Made by a program: the position numbers and the translations under genes. A DNA stretch of 64,000 nucleotides from Agapetus fuscipes (taxonomy: Eukaryota; Arthropoda; Insecta; Trichoptera; Glossosomatidae): assembly GCA_951799405.1 (NCBI GenBank), contig OX637332.1, positions 8,127,001-8,191,000 on the forward strand, given 5' to 3'. The notes beneath the pieces are model-generated. The model was not told where the DNA came from. It made no database searches and saw only the letters and a list, made by a program, of their open reading frames with translations. The first letter of the stretch is position 1; every line of letters starts with the position of its first letter. Positions 32,590 through 43,146 of this stretch are shown piece after piece.

Positions 32590-32844
32590 GTACATACGTA
32601 TGAGTAATACGTACGTATGTACTCGTGTAAGTAATATTTACGCGATTATATACTCAAGTAAGTATGGTACGGAGTTAATGTAGGTACGGAAAATGTTTAC
32701 CTGAATCTAAATAAAATATAACGTTAGTATTGGTTTTGTTTGCTACACAAAAGTTGGCATTGACATGTGGACTTATTTTATATACATAGGTAAAAATCGT
32801 CTAAAAAAAATAAACAAATTTTTAAACAGAAATCAAAGTGTATA

Positions 32845-33030
32845 TACGGAGGATATGTGAAAGGAAATAGAGGATAGAGAATACTGAGAATAGTCAGGCT
32901 GGATCATATTGGTGAAATTGCGATAGAATTGAATGTGCAAGGCAAATGTAAAAGAAGGAAATGTATGAGAAAGGAAAAGATAAGAAAAAAGGAAAAACTG
33001 CAGAGGCTCTGGCCACTCCTAGCGAAACGG
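32845..33030 (+). repeat. decayed LINE C-terminal fragment
   Basis: A broken frame gives RILRIVRLDHIGEIAIELN and CKRRKCMRKEKIRK, the LRW.GH..R and basic-tail region of RTE-type LINEs. It ends CTCTGGCCACTCCTAGCGAA like other LINE ends here. Confidence 0.45.
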
Positions 33031-33153
33031 TGTATGCATTTTTGTGTATAAAAAAAAAACAAAAGTTAAGAACACTTTACAAGTGCAGTCATTATTGAAA
33101 ATCGTATAATCTTCGACTTCGAATAAGAGTTTTAGGTTTACACGGCCGGCTGA

Positions 33154-33281
33154 TGATGCTGGAGTGATGTTTTCCGGGATCTGTTGCCGTGCTCCATGGG
33201 AGCTGGATCTTCCAAGCGTTTCGCCCATTTCTACGATGGGCTTCCACGGCAACAGATCCCGGAAAATATCACTCCAGCATC
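33154..33281. mobile_element. 128-bp hairpin MITE
   Basis: 37-bp inverted ends: GATGCTGGAGTGATGTTTTC and CCGGGATCTGTTGCCGTG against their complement, with two to three mismatches. The loop contains TTTCGCCCATTTCTACGATG. Relatives occur at 13612 and, interrupted by insertions, at 59315-59765. Confidence 0.7.
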
Positions 33282-33380
33282 TTCTACTTTGTTTTTTTTT
33301 TCATGTGAACATTTTAGAAAGGCATTTTTGGGACCTTAGATCTAGGGATACCAAAATTATTTTAATCTGTGATTTTTTAA

Positions 33381-33632
33381 TATCTAATCTAATCTAAGCT
33401 GCAAAGATAAATCATTTAAGATTTATATTAAATGCATTCCCACAAGCAGACATGTATAATTTCGCGCTAACACATGCCGCATGTGGACCTACAATATAAA
33501 AACCCAATCTCAAATGAACATAAGCCCTGCAACTCTTGCCATCCTTCCCTGAAACAGAGGTGACATTGGCAAAGTGAACCATTTTTTTTAAAGTATGGGT
33601 GGTCAGCCGCATACCAACCTATAAGTCAAGGA
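33381..33632 (-). mobile_element. repeat A, TTAGA-type tail
   Basis: Full reverse copy; tail (TTAGA)n, hairpin CCTCTGTTTCAGGG. Confidence 0.85.
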
Positions 33633-33729
33633 ACATACATGACAAATTTCATTTTTTTAAATCAATAAATAATAGATTTTGTAGGGTTTGTGTATTCACA
33701 CAGTGAAAATTCATTTTTCTAAAATAAAG

Positions 33730-33955
33730 CTAAATGTAACAGGTAAGCGTGGAAGGGGAAGACCTAGGAAACAATGGATTGATCAGATAAATGAGATTGC
33801 GAATGAATGGAATCTACAGAGTGGAAACAAGAGAAGAGCATGCATGAAAAGAGTGATGAAATTAGATGAGATGAAAGAAGTATGCAAGGACAGAGTCAAG
33901 TGGAGGCACTTGTGTGGAGGTACTGGCCACCCCTAGAGGAAAGGCGGCAGGATAC
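33730..33955 (+). pseudogene. LINE C-terminal fragment (family X), longest copy
   Basis: The frame reads KRGRGRPRKQWIDQINEIAN then EWNLQSGNKRRACMKRVMKL, DEMKEVCKDRVKWRHLCGG, then stop and an A-rich tail. GRGRPRK.W.D is the hallmark C-terminus of RTE-like LINE polyproteins. No catalytic motif remains. AAAGCT on both sides may be its target duplication. Confidence 0.7.
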
Positions 33956-34202
33956 AAAAAAAAAGCTATTTTTTGTTTAACGTAGTAAAATTTTTTAGTT
34001 TTATTTTTTGACCCTCGGATGTTTGAATTAATTTATTGTAATTATTATATATTATTTTATGTTTTCTTTCTTTTAATTTTTGACTGTTGTATATAATTTT
34101 GATTAAGTTCATATTTATTGTACCTATACCTACCTATTTATTTGAATTTATATAATTTTGATCTATGGTTTGTTCTTAATAATTTTAATTTTTTATACAT
34201 CA

Positions 34203-34245
34203 CTCTTGATAATGGCCTGAATATTGAAGGTCGAAAGTACTCGAG
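34203..34245 (+). ncRNA. hammerhead-like ribozyme motif (D2)
   Basis: CTC, TTGATAA (34206-34212), stem II GGCCT/AGGTC (one G-U), GAAA, AGTACT, C at 34242, GAG. Confidence 0.55.
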
Positions 34246-34374
34246 ATATTAAATATTATTGTGAAAATAAACTACGTTAAACAAAAAATAGCTTTATTTT
34301 CAATAAATAATAATATATACTTACATGGACATTAAAAAAAAAAAAAAACTAAATCATAAAAACCAATTTCACTT

Positions 34375-34550
34375 TAATAAACCCTACCCGCCAACATTAC
34401 AGATCAACCGCCATTTCTTTCTATCCTTACATACTTCTTTCATTTCCTCCAGACTCATAACCTTCTTCATACAAGCTCTTCTTTTATTATGACTCTGGAT
34501 ATTCCATTCATTCACAATTTCGGATATTTGGTCCATCCATACCCATATGA
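34375..34550 (-). repeat. LINE C-terminal fragment (family X)
   Basis: The minus strand has MDQISEIVNEWNIQSHNKRR and a MKKVMSLEEMKEVCKD-type reading, parallel to 33730-33955 and 10780-10985. Confidence 0.6.
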
Positions 34551-34805
34551 TTAAATTAATATATAAGAATATGCTTAAATAAGAAAGAATCCTCTATATT
34601 GCTGAAAATATGGAAGAAGAAACTCAAAACAAAACGAGGAAATTGCCAAAGGGCAAATTGCGTAAGAAAGGTTGAATTACTTTTATGTTTTTTTAGCACA
34701 ACTGCTTGAATTTTACATCTCCCTGTATTTTTTTATGGTTTCTTTGGAGTTCGAAATTTTTCGTATTTAATCAAAGTAATGTTTTATCAGAGGCTCTTAT
34801 TTTAT

Positions 34806-35067
34806 ATTCCTTGACTTATAGGTTGGTATGCGGCTGACCACCCATACTGTAAAAAAAAAAGGTTCACTTTGCCAATGTCACCCCTGTTTCAGGGAAGGAC
34901 GGCAAGAGTTGCAGGGCTTATGTTCATTTGAGATTGGGTTTTTATATTGCAGGTCCACATGCGGCATGTGTTAGCGCGAAATTATACATGTCTGCTTGTG
35001 GGAATGCATTTAATATAAATCTTAAATGATATATATCTTTGCAGCTTAGATTAGATTAGATTAGATT
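34806..35067 (+). mobile_element. repeat A, four TTAGA tail units
   Basis: Full copy ending in (TTAGA)4; hairpin CCCTGTTTCAGGG intact. A second partial copy (35069-35130: GCTGGTATGAGGCTGACCAC onward) follows directly in the same direction. Confidence 0.85.
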
Positions 35068-35130
35068 GACTTAGAAGCTGGTATGAGGCTGACCACCCAT
35101 ACTATAAAAACTGGTTCACTTTGCCAATGA

Positions 35131-36732
35131 AAGGAGAACGACTTCTTCGGAAGCAAGAAACCTCTAGGTACATCAAGGTAAGTGATGACCGTAGGATAGG
35201 CCTCTTTACATGTTAAAATAAAAAGACAGCACTCATAGATACTATCATTGTGTAGATAAAGAGGTGAGCGTACTACGATGGTATTCTCACACAGCAAATC
35301 TATGGCTCATCTGCCGCCTTAATAGAATTCCCCACATAAAAAGGAACGATGATCCATGGGTCACCCATCGCTTAAATGTTCTGTGAAAAACACTGTATGT
35401 GCGTTAATGTATAGCTGAGAATCAAATACGGTGGAATTTTTAAATCAATTTAAAGGGCAATGGACTCGGTACAAATTCCATAGACAATAAAATTGTGACG
35501 ACATACGACCAGGTTACTATTGTCACAATAAAATTAACGTGTGACGCTTGCCCGTTGAGGAAAACGTATAATTTCAAATTTGTGTCAAATTCAGAAAAAA
35601 GTCTCTAGATTTTATTATAAAAGGTATGTGATTAAGGTATGCCGTTTAGAGAAATATGATGATTGTAAATCCGTTCAGGATGGAATGATCGATTGCGAGA
35701 ATGATGGACGATTATGCTCATTGTTGGTTGAGCTGCCATAAGCCAAAACGGCATCGGAAATAGCGTAGGAGGAAAGCTGACTTACGCGCGACGGCATAAT
35801 GCTTATATGTATAAAACACAACTACAAAATTAAAGCTTGGAGGAGGCCGTCCAGACGAGACGTTTCGCAAAATATATTTACTTTTACTGAAATCAATAAA
35901 AAATAAAAAGTGCACGAAAGATGCACAAAATTTACTGAAAATGTAGATACTGAAAATGTGCTGAAAAGATAGGTAAAATATATATGAGCAAAAATTCATA
36001 AGTAAATATTTTTTTTGGATGAGTTTTCATAGAGAATCAGCCTTTAAAAAAATATATATATAATTTTATTTAAAACAATTAATGTGAAAAAAAATAGAAC
36101 TGTGACAATGGTCTAAGAACCGAAATGGTTTGTGGTTGTTACATGAAAAAATAATCAAAATGAATAAGGTTCGAGTAAAGAATTCTACGTTTTTCTATTT
36201 GAAATTACTTTAATATGTGTATGTGTTTGGGGTTTCGCAGTAACATCTTTACGAATCGTATCGTACAATAAAGATCCTAAAGTTAATTTCAAAATTGTAG
36301 CCGATTGCCAAAAATCAGCACACAACTTTCATTCACTATGCATGTTTCAACGAATTCACAATTTTTACTTCAAATTACATATAATGCATTTTATTGTGTC
36401 TTAATATTTAGAAGTTACAGCCTAGTTATTTTAATGTTTTGAGTCTGTTTCATTCATACATGGATCGTTCTTTTGGCTGAGCAAATTAACGCGAAGAAAC
36501 AGATAAAAAGTACATACCCAATTGAAATTTCTGAAAACAGAGATCTGAATACGGTCGTAACCACTTCCAGTAAAAAAAATAGAAAAGAAGATAAAAAAAT
36601 TAAGGAATACTTATTCAAATGATGTAAATAAAGTATTTATCCATTAATGAGCTTTTATGTAATTAGGAAGTCTCGTTTTTTCCACGAATTTTCATTGCAG
36701 TGGGTAGATACTCAAGTACTTTTAATATGAAT
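35131..36732. other. no gene; repeat E and F fragments
   Basis: 35290-35380 holds a reverse repeat F (ACGATGATCCATGGGTCACC). 35480-35560 holds repeat E (TTGTGACGACATACGACCAG). The remaining ~1.2 kb is AT-rich, without recognisable exons. Confidence 0.4.
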
Positions 36733-36745
36733 AAAATTGATTAAT

Positions 36746-36955
36746 ATCATTAATTGATGAGGCATTCACTTTGTAACCTTTCATTTAAAAAAAATTAAAA
36801 TTAAAAATTAAAAACAAATTGTATAAGGCTACGGAGCGAGTAAAATTTTGTACTGATGATGGAAACATTGTTTCCGAAACCGGTAGTACATTATTAAATT
36901 TTACTCGCCCCGTAGCCTTATACAATTTGTTTTTTATTTTTAATTTTTATTTTTT
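36746..36955 (-). mobile_element. hammerhead-bearing retroelement D3
   Basis: A 210-bp element with a 13-bp duplication AAAATTGATTAAT (36733-36745 and 36956-36968). Long inverted arms (AAATTGTATAAGGCTACGG, GCGAGTAAAATTT and complements) close on a hammerhead core at the apex. The end read on the minus strand (AAATGAAAGGTTACAAAGTG) resembles the D-family terminus. There is no protein ORF. Confidence 0.7.
36850..36888 (+). ncRNA. hammerhead ribozyme with canonical core
   Basis: CTGATGA (36853-36859), stem II GGAAAC/GTTTCC with loop ATT, GAAA (36876-36879), palindromic stem III ACCGGT (36879-36884), A at 36885 as predicted cleavage nucleotide. All invariant core bases are present. Stem I next to the core is imperfect (GTA pairs TAC one base out of register), then a long stem of the element arms takes over. 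Confidence 0.7.
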
Positions 36956-36968
36956 AAAATTGATTAAT

Positions 36969-37950
36969 CTTAATATTACTTTTTTTCCTTTTTTCCCCTT
37001 AATTTGCGGTATTCCATTACATTATTTTATTGCCAAAATGAAGAGATTTCAATCTAATTTTTTTTTTCAAAGAAATCGGTAATGATAAACGTGAAAACGA
37101 ATTTTTAATATAACATATAGGGCACTTTAGTTATTTAGTAGACGCCCTAAGAATTTGGTTGATATAAACTGAAAAAGATTCAGCAGAAATGGCTTCCACG
37201 GGTAATATTATTTTCTGTGAATTTATGCTAACTTCATGAAACTCAGATTGTAATAAAGCTACATTAATAGCTAAAAGAATAATTAATTTACATTTTGGGT
37301 AAAATTAGATCTAAAAAATTAACTATTACTGTACACAGTTTTTTTTAAACGAGTATATATGGAAACACAGGAAATCATTCCCTCATATTTTCTATACATT
37401 TATCTCTATTCCAAAAATGATTTCAGAAACGAAACTTTTAGTTCCTTACGACGCCGATTACTACTTGAAAATTACTTTCAGTAATTTGAAAATTTATTCT
37501 TCATCTCCAAATATATCTCATCATAATGAGTTGTAAAATTAAAAAGAAAGACTTTCTTATGAAGTTTTTAGAGGACGTAGAAAAAAGATGTTTAGTTTTT
37601 TTATTTACTTTTCTATTTATATTTTGTTGTACATATATTTTTTGTCTGGACAGTCGACTTTATAGTTGATGTTTGTAGCATACCTAAGTAGCGGGCAATG
37701 TTAAAAATAGCCTCAGTCCATTCCGTGTGTAGTGTACGCGGATAGTGTTGGTGAACACTTCGACTAGACAGTGGTGAAATAGGACAAAAGTCAAAAGACG
37801 AGAGCGGCTCTTTAATATTCGGATGTTGTTTTCGATGCTTCAAAGCGGCCTCTTCAACAATAAGTACTAAACAGATTGTGATAAAAAATAAGAAAAGCTT
37901 ACTGAGTCAAAAACAGGACATTAAATAAATCCAGCCGGCATTGATCTAGG
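36969..37950. other. no feature seen
   Basis: AT-rich. A 76-codon minus ORF at 37613-37843 is unrecognised and has no splice context. Confidence 0.35.
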
Positions 37951-37954
37951 GTTG

Positions 37955-38140
37955 GCCAGTACCTTCGTAAAAGTGTCTTCACTTTGCTATGTCTTTGCAG
38001 ACTTTGTGCATTTCCTCTGCATTCATCACTTTCCTCATGCATTCATGCTATTCTATTTTTCTCATTATGTCTGTTTCATTCATCTGCTTTCTTACTTATT
38101 TGATCAATCCATTCTTTCCCCGGTTTTCTCCTTCCACGAT
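37955..38140 (-). repeat. LINE C-terminal fragment (family X-like)
   Basis: The minus strand reads GRRKPGKEWIDQISKKADE followed by stops and MHEESDECRGNAQSLQRH-like sequence, a decayed GRRRPGK.WIDQI LINE tail. Confidence 0.5.
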
Positions 38141-38347
38141 TACCACTCTTTTGTTTATTACATTTTTTCTGAATTCAGATCACTTTACTGTAAAGTTCAT
38201 ACCCCATTTATTTTAAAGTTTTCTTTTGCAATTGTGTAAGCGTGAACTAACACGAGTCTGCATAAAGTGAAATTTTACTGAAAATGTTTGCACCTTAGAT
38301 CAATGAAAAAATAATTTAAATGCCATAACTAGTATTGTAGTCCAAAG

Positions 38348-38497
38348 TTGTAGGGTTTAAGTTCATTTGAGGTTTGGATTTTAATTTGTAAGTGCACACG
38401 CAGCATTTGTGAGTGCAAACTTACACGTGTCTGTTTGTGGGCATGCATTTAATATGACCTTTAAATGTTAACATATCTTTACAGCTTAGATTATTTA
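38348..38497 (+). mobile_element. repeat A, 5'-truncated
   Basis: Starts at TTGTAGGGTTTAAGTTCATT and keeps a complete 3' half to CAGCTTAGATTATTTATTAT. Confidence 0.75.
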
Positions 38498-39240
38498 TTA
38501 TTGATGCGTAGGATTCCTATTGATTGATGTTTAATGACGTAACTGGGTAATGTTGTTTTATCCATCAATTTTCTTATTTGTTAGACTAAAATAGAAAAAT
38601 TTACAATATGTTGAGCGACTGTTTTAACATATTTATTTGTGCATGGGCGGAGTCGTTAGTGGCCTGGCCTCTATTGAATGTGTTCAGTAGTGAGCATCGG
38701 CCTCTAGCTTTAGTATTGTTGGTGTCATCCGTGGTTTGGTAATGCTCCTCTCCTTTTACGGTGCAAGACAAACGCGTGATGACCGACACAAAGAGTGAAG
38801 AAGCCAGGCGAACAAAAACAAGACAAATTATATGTATATAGTTGTCTTAAAGAAATGCTCAGTTTTCGTTAGCTTTTTTTATTATTATTGAACTAAAGTT
38901 TTGAAAAATGAGAAGACTGCGTAACACAAGAAAATAACTGAGCATTTTAAAATATATAAAGCTCTTTACCTTTAGGTGTACAGAATTTTCTTTTTGTATT
39001 ATTATAATTGCTCAATATTTCGTATCGGGGAAATATTTTTGTTTTTATTAAATTATTTGTTGATTTTTTTGCCAATTAGCCTTAGAATTACACAATACAC
39101 AAGGACGCACAATGTAAGTGTACAAAGATACGTAGATGCATATCTGAAATATTTAACCCCTTTTCTCTAACACCCTAAGCTGAACTGATTTTTCGTTGTT
39201 CCATTGTATGAAACCATTAAAGTCATCACATTTTATATAC
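38498..39240. other. no feature seen
   Basis: No recognisable exon or repeat. Confidence 0.35.
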
Positions 39241-39249
39241 GTTTTAAGT

Positions 39250-39428
39250 TCCGACTTCATTTGCTTTTGGTGCTTCTTCTATCGAAGATCGGCGATCATC
39301 ATGGCTATTTTGACCTTGAATGCTGCGGCTTGAAACAGGGACTTGCTGCTTTAGTTGAACCATCGTCTAAGTTTTTTCCGCCACGATGCCCTCCGGCGTC
39401 CCTGAGATAATCTACCCTCAATCTTACC
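39250..39428 (-). pseudogene. exon-like block, homologous to 51983-52155
   Basis: It is preceded on the minus strand by an acceptor-like ATCTTATCATACAG. Joined in phase to the block at 39497 it reads RVRLRVDYLRDAGGHRGGKN and on to a stop at 39305. The alternative frame gives IVAEKT, stop, TMVQLKQQVPVSSRSIQGQN, which aligns with DIVAEKPATMVQKKDQVPVS at 52016 onward. Relative to that copy it has a one-base insertion after GCC. It is therefore probably a decayed duplicate of an unidentified exon. Confidence 0.4.
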
Positions 39429-39496
39429 CTGTATGATAAGATAAAGTTTTGACAAAGCTTGAAATATTCAGTCTTCAGTCTTTTGTGTTTACTCAC

Positions 39497-39523
39497 CTAT
39501 TCATAGGGGACCCAAAATATAGC
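39497..39523 (-). CDS. candidate 27-nt host exon
   Basis: Bounded by TTTCTTTATTTCAG and GTGAGT. In phase with the exon at 39562 it reads ELYFGSPMNR. However, the intron between them would be only 38 nt (39524-39561), shorter than most animal introns, so the call is doubtful. Confidence 0.25.
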   Translation of the reverse strand, partial: AIFWVPYE

Positions 39524-39561
39524 CTGAAATAAAGAAAATAGAAAAAATGAGCAGGACTCAC

Positions 39562-39705
39562 TCTTCCTGCTCGCCCATGTCTGCCGGGAAGGGGAAGGGA
39601 ACATCATGTGCTGGCTGTGGACTGGTGGACTCTGGTTCCTCTTGAAGTGGACTCTCGTAGATGAGCGTCTCCACCATGGAACCTTTGGAGCTGCCAAACG
39701 ATACC
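39562..39705 (-). CDS. candidate host exon, unidentified protein
   Basis: 144 nt between CTTATTGTTTCAG and GTGAGT, GC-rich relative to its surroundings. In phase 1 it reads VSFGSSKGSMVETLIYESPL, then QEEPESTSPQPAHDVPFPFP, then ADMGEQE. The codon pattern and Ser/Pro/Glu-rich linker composition look like real protein rather than repeat. If the downstream donor is not used, the frame stops just after EE (TGA). I do not recognise the protein. No start or other exon is linked. Confidence 0.4.
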
Positions 39706-39767
39706 CTGAAACAATAAGAAAGTATTACATCAATCGTGTCGAAGAATACATTTTTTTTTTTAAGAAA

Positions 39768-39895
39768 TCCTGTGCGGGAGACTCCCTAGGTTCTAGAGAC
39801 TATGGCTCTATGGCACTTGTTGTAGTGCCGGTCTATGACACTTGTTGTGGTCTATGACACTTGTTGTAGTGCCGCAGAGGTGTACGAGCTTGATC
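39768..39895 (-). repeat. LINE 3'-end fragment with short tandem duplication
   Basis: Shares TGTGCGGGAGACTCCCTAG and GTGCCGCAGAGGTGT with 55310-55390. The unit GGTCTATGACACTTGTTGT is duplicated at 39828-39867. Confidence 0.5.
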
Positions 39896-39900
39896 GTCGC

Positions 39901-40062
39901 TAGTTGCAGGGTGTATGTTCATTTGAGATTCGGGTTTTTATATTGTAAGACTATACATGTGGCATGTTTAAGCGCGAACTTAAACATGTCTGTTTTGTGA
40001 AAATGCATATAATGTAAATCTCTATTGTCACTTATATTTTGCAACTTAGATTAGATTAGATA
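39901..40062 (+). mobile_element. repeat A, 5'-truncated
   Basis: 3' portion from GTTGCAGGGTGTATGTTC to CAACTTAGATTAGATTAGAT. Confidence 0.75.
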
Positions 40063-40167
40063 GTTAAGAAAATCACTTGAATCTATCATGCGAAGACGCT
40101 TATTTACGGGAGTCCACTTCTAGAGAAACCAGAGATAAAGTTAAGTTTCACCTTTATACCCATGCCA

Positions 40168-40420
40168 ATGTCTATAATCTATAATCTAAGTTGCAAGGAT
40201 ATGTTCATTCAAAGCTCTCAGATGTATGCCCACAAACAAACACGTGTAGTTCGCGCTTACAAATGCTGATTGTGTACTTACAAATAAAATCCATACCTCA
40301 AATGAACATAAGCCCTGCAACTCTTGCCGATATTCCCTGAAACAGGGGTGACATTGGCAAAGTGAACCATTTTTAACAGTATGGGTGGTCAGCCTCATAC
40401 CAACCTATAAGTCAAGGAAT
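40168..40420 (-). mobile_element. repeat A, near-consensus copy
   Basis: Full reverse copy, very close to those at 681 and 41958; tail TTATAGATTATAGA. Confidence 0.9.
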
Positions 40421-40732
40421 ACAAGTAATAAATAACATTTAAAAAACCTTAAAAATAAATCTATACAATAAAGTCAAAAATTTCTTATGCAAAAAATGTA
40501 GCAAACTAATAAACCAACATTACAAATCAGCATTGCAGATTAGCCGATGTTATCCAATGTAATTCAATTTATTATTCAATGAACCGCTTCAAATGTAAAG
40601 TTCAAATCAGAAATAGATGCAATGTAACTAGCACATCAAGTGAGTTAAATTTTTTGTGTTAAGACTTCGATAGGTAATGAACACTTCAAAACCTCAAAAA
40701 ATCAAAACATAAATGGCACAGATAATTATATC

Positions 40733-40797
40733 ATTTGAGATTCATATTAAATTCACATTCCCACAAGCAGACACATATAATTTTGCGCTAATTTTAT
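40733..40797 (-). mobile_element. repeat A, internal fragment
   Basis: Contains only the CAAATGATA...TGCATTTAATATGAATCTCA-type block through TGTCTGCTTGTGGGAATG. Confidence 0.6.
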
Positions 40798-40901
40798 AGC
40801 TAGTATTGAAATTAGTGGAGAAATATTGATACATGTAACTTGGTGTCGGAAAATTTTAGTCACAGTTGAATTAAAACATCGTTAACATAAAAAAAAACAT
40901 G

Positions 40902-41142
40902 ATTCCTTGACTGATAGGCTGGTATGCGCTGACCAGCCATACTGTAAAAAATGGTTCACTTTGCCAAAGTCACCCCTGCTCCAGGGAAGGTCGGCAAGAG
41001 TTGCAGGGCTTATGTTCATTTGAGATTGGGTTTTTTATATTGTAGGTCCACATGCGGCATGTGTAAGCGCGAAATTATGCGATGCATTTACTATGAATCT
41101 CAAATGATACATATATTTGCAGTTTAGATTTAGATTTAGATG
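40902..41142 (+). mobile_element. repeat A
   Basis: Plus copy with a one-base loss in GGTATGCGCTGACC and a ~20-bp deletion before the ATGCATTTACTATGAATC block; tail TTAGATTTAGATTTAGA. Confidence 0.8.
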
Positions 41143-41201
41143 ATTTAAGAATTTATAGGAAACCAAAGAAGTAGATGGGAGAAAAATAAGAGCAAAGTAA
41201 C

Positions 41202-41480
41202 ATGAAAATTGTTGTTCGCGAACTTAATACTCACAACTTACATGTTCATAAATCATACAACTTTGCTGACAAATTTCAGTACAGGAGTAGTTTTCAGCAG
41301 CATACATATTTTGTAGGCGAAGAATTTTCACATCCGCGCATGCATTATGAAGCAGCTAAACATAATATTATATTCATCACAGTAGAGTTATGCTTTACGA
41401 CTTATGGTGAAAACAGAGGCATATCAGTTTCTATCATAATAATTAAAAAGTATCTAATAATAGTTTTGAAAATTTTCTGA
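41202..41480 (+). other. unrecognised 92-codon ORF
   Basis: Starts MKIVVRELNTHNLHVHKSYN and is open to 41480. No domain, no transmembrane pattern and no splice-like boundary is obvious. It lies between repeats and is not part of a repeat I recognise. It could be chance. Confidence 0.2.
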
Positions 41481-41554
41481 ATGAATCGGAAGATCTGCAA
41501 TTTTCAAGAAACCAATAAAAACACACAATAGGTACTCAATAATCCATGTTGGAA

Positions 41555-42281
41555 AGATATACTGACTTTTAAATCTCAATGAATGCCCACAAGTAGCCAT
41601 GTGTAGGTTCACGCCTACCTACACATCCTGCATGTGTAGTTACATAAAAAATAAACCAATCTTCGCATGCACATAAACTTTGCAACTCCTGACGAATTTT
41701 CTCGAAATAGCGAGTGAATGGGATATCCAGAGTCATAATAAAAGGAGAGCTTGTATGAAAAAAGTTATGACTCTGGATGAAATGAAAGAAGTATGCAAGG
41801 ACAGGAAGAAGTGGCGGCTAATCTGCAATGCTGATTTTTAATGTTGGTTTATTGGCTTGCTACATTTTTTGCATAAGACATTTTTTACTTTTTTTGTATA
41901 GATTTATTTTTAAGGTTTTGTTGTTTTCTTATACTTAAATGTTATTTATTACTCGTATTCCTTGACTTATAGGTTGGTATGAGGCTGACCACCCATACTG
42001 TAAAAAATGGTTCACTTTGCCAATGTCACCCCTGTTTCAGGGAATGTCGGCAAGAGTTGCAGGGCTTATGTTCATTTGAGGTTTGGATTTTATTTGTAAG
42101 TACACAATCAGCATTTGTAAGCGCGAACTACACGTGTTTGTTTGTGGGCATACATCTGAGAGCTTTGAAAGAATATATCCTTGCAACTTAGATTATAGAT
42201 AGATTATAGGGTGGCATTGTCAAAAGTGAACCAATGTTTTTAAAGCATGGGGGTGAGCCTCATACCAACCTAAAAATTGCA
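41555..42281. mobile_element. repeat A cluster with LINE piece
   Basis: In order: a reverse truncated repeat A (41555-41702), a LINE family X end (41703-41835, GAATGGGATATCCAGAGTCA...AAGAAGTATGCAAGGACAGG), a near-consensus plus repeat A (41958-42209, tail TTATAGATAGATTATAG) and a reverse repeat A 5' piece (42210-42281). The order suggests repeated insertion into, or template switching between, existing copies. Confidence 0.75.
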
Positions 42282-42659
42282 TGATTAGGTACCTATCGCT
42301 GGCAAGGAATCGGTGGTATTAAACCTTTTTAAGAAATCTACGAACATAACCGTTAGTTTTATAAGTAAATAGCTTGATAACTAATCAATTGATGCAAAAA
42401 TATATAGATTGACACCGTAATTTTGCTTCACCAACACTTAGAAAAGACAGATTTCATCACAAAAGTGCTAGTAACTTGCCATACTTCCCTGAGCAACAAA
42501 AATGTAAATATAAAATTTTACGTAACTGCATTCAACCATTGCATTTTACTTAAACATATTTCAACAGTTATTTATAGGGAGCGATTTGATTCCTTTCTAT
42601 TTCTCGTACAACCCATTTTTGAGTTTCAAAGTCAAATTTAAAACTTTCAAAATTAATAG

Positions 42660-42905
42660 CTTGTGACTGTAACTCTGCCGCCATTCCGTCAGGGGTGGCC
42701 AGAGCCTCTGCAGGGCTGCCTCCATTTCTTCCTACCCTTACCTCTTTCAATTTATTCATATCGATCACATTTTTCATAAATTTTCTTCTTTTACATTCAC
42801 TTTGTGTATCCCATTCTTTCACAATCTCCTCAATCTGATCCTTGAAGTTATTGAGTATTGCACCCTGGAGAATGCGTTGTCGTTTGACTTTGACTTGACA
42901 CATGT
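42660..42905 (-). pseudogene. LINE C-terminal fragment (family Y)
   Basis: The minus strand reads IEEIVKEWDTQSECKRRKFM, KNVIDMNKLKEVRVGRNGG and SPAEALATPDGMAAELQSQ. It parallels family X (EIANEWNLQSGNKRRACMKR) but has its own ending SPAEALATP.GMA, which recurs at 46391 and 61818. Confidence 0.6.
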
Positions 42906-43146
42906 TATTCTGGCTAATTTATATTTTTGGTTTGACCCGAAGGCGGGTCTGCCCATCGCCATGTGTCGCTCGCATAATTACTACGACAGGAAGAGGTAGT
43001 TGAAATTATTGTCAGCGATCCAAATGTCTTATTCGAGCAAGTATGAGTGACGTATGCTGGCTGGACCAAGCTCATTACCAGTCAGGGTCAGCAGCCAAGA
43101 TGGTGGCTCACAAAACGACCATGGACACTTTCATTTTTGTTTCTCA

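Larger units (their letters stand above)
33674..34299 (-). mobile_element. hammerhead-bearing retroelement D2 with nested LINE piece
   Basis: The minus-strand terminus AGATTTTGTAGGGTTTGTGT is the complement of the D1 end. A 12-bp duplication TCAATAAATAAT flanks it (33662-33673 and 34300-34311). Inverted arm ends AAAGCTATTTTTTGTTTAAC pair across 33958-33985 and 34273-34296. One arm carries a hammerhead-like motif. A LINE 3' fragment (33730-33955) sits inside the other arm, so it jumped in later. Confidence 0.7.
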
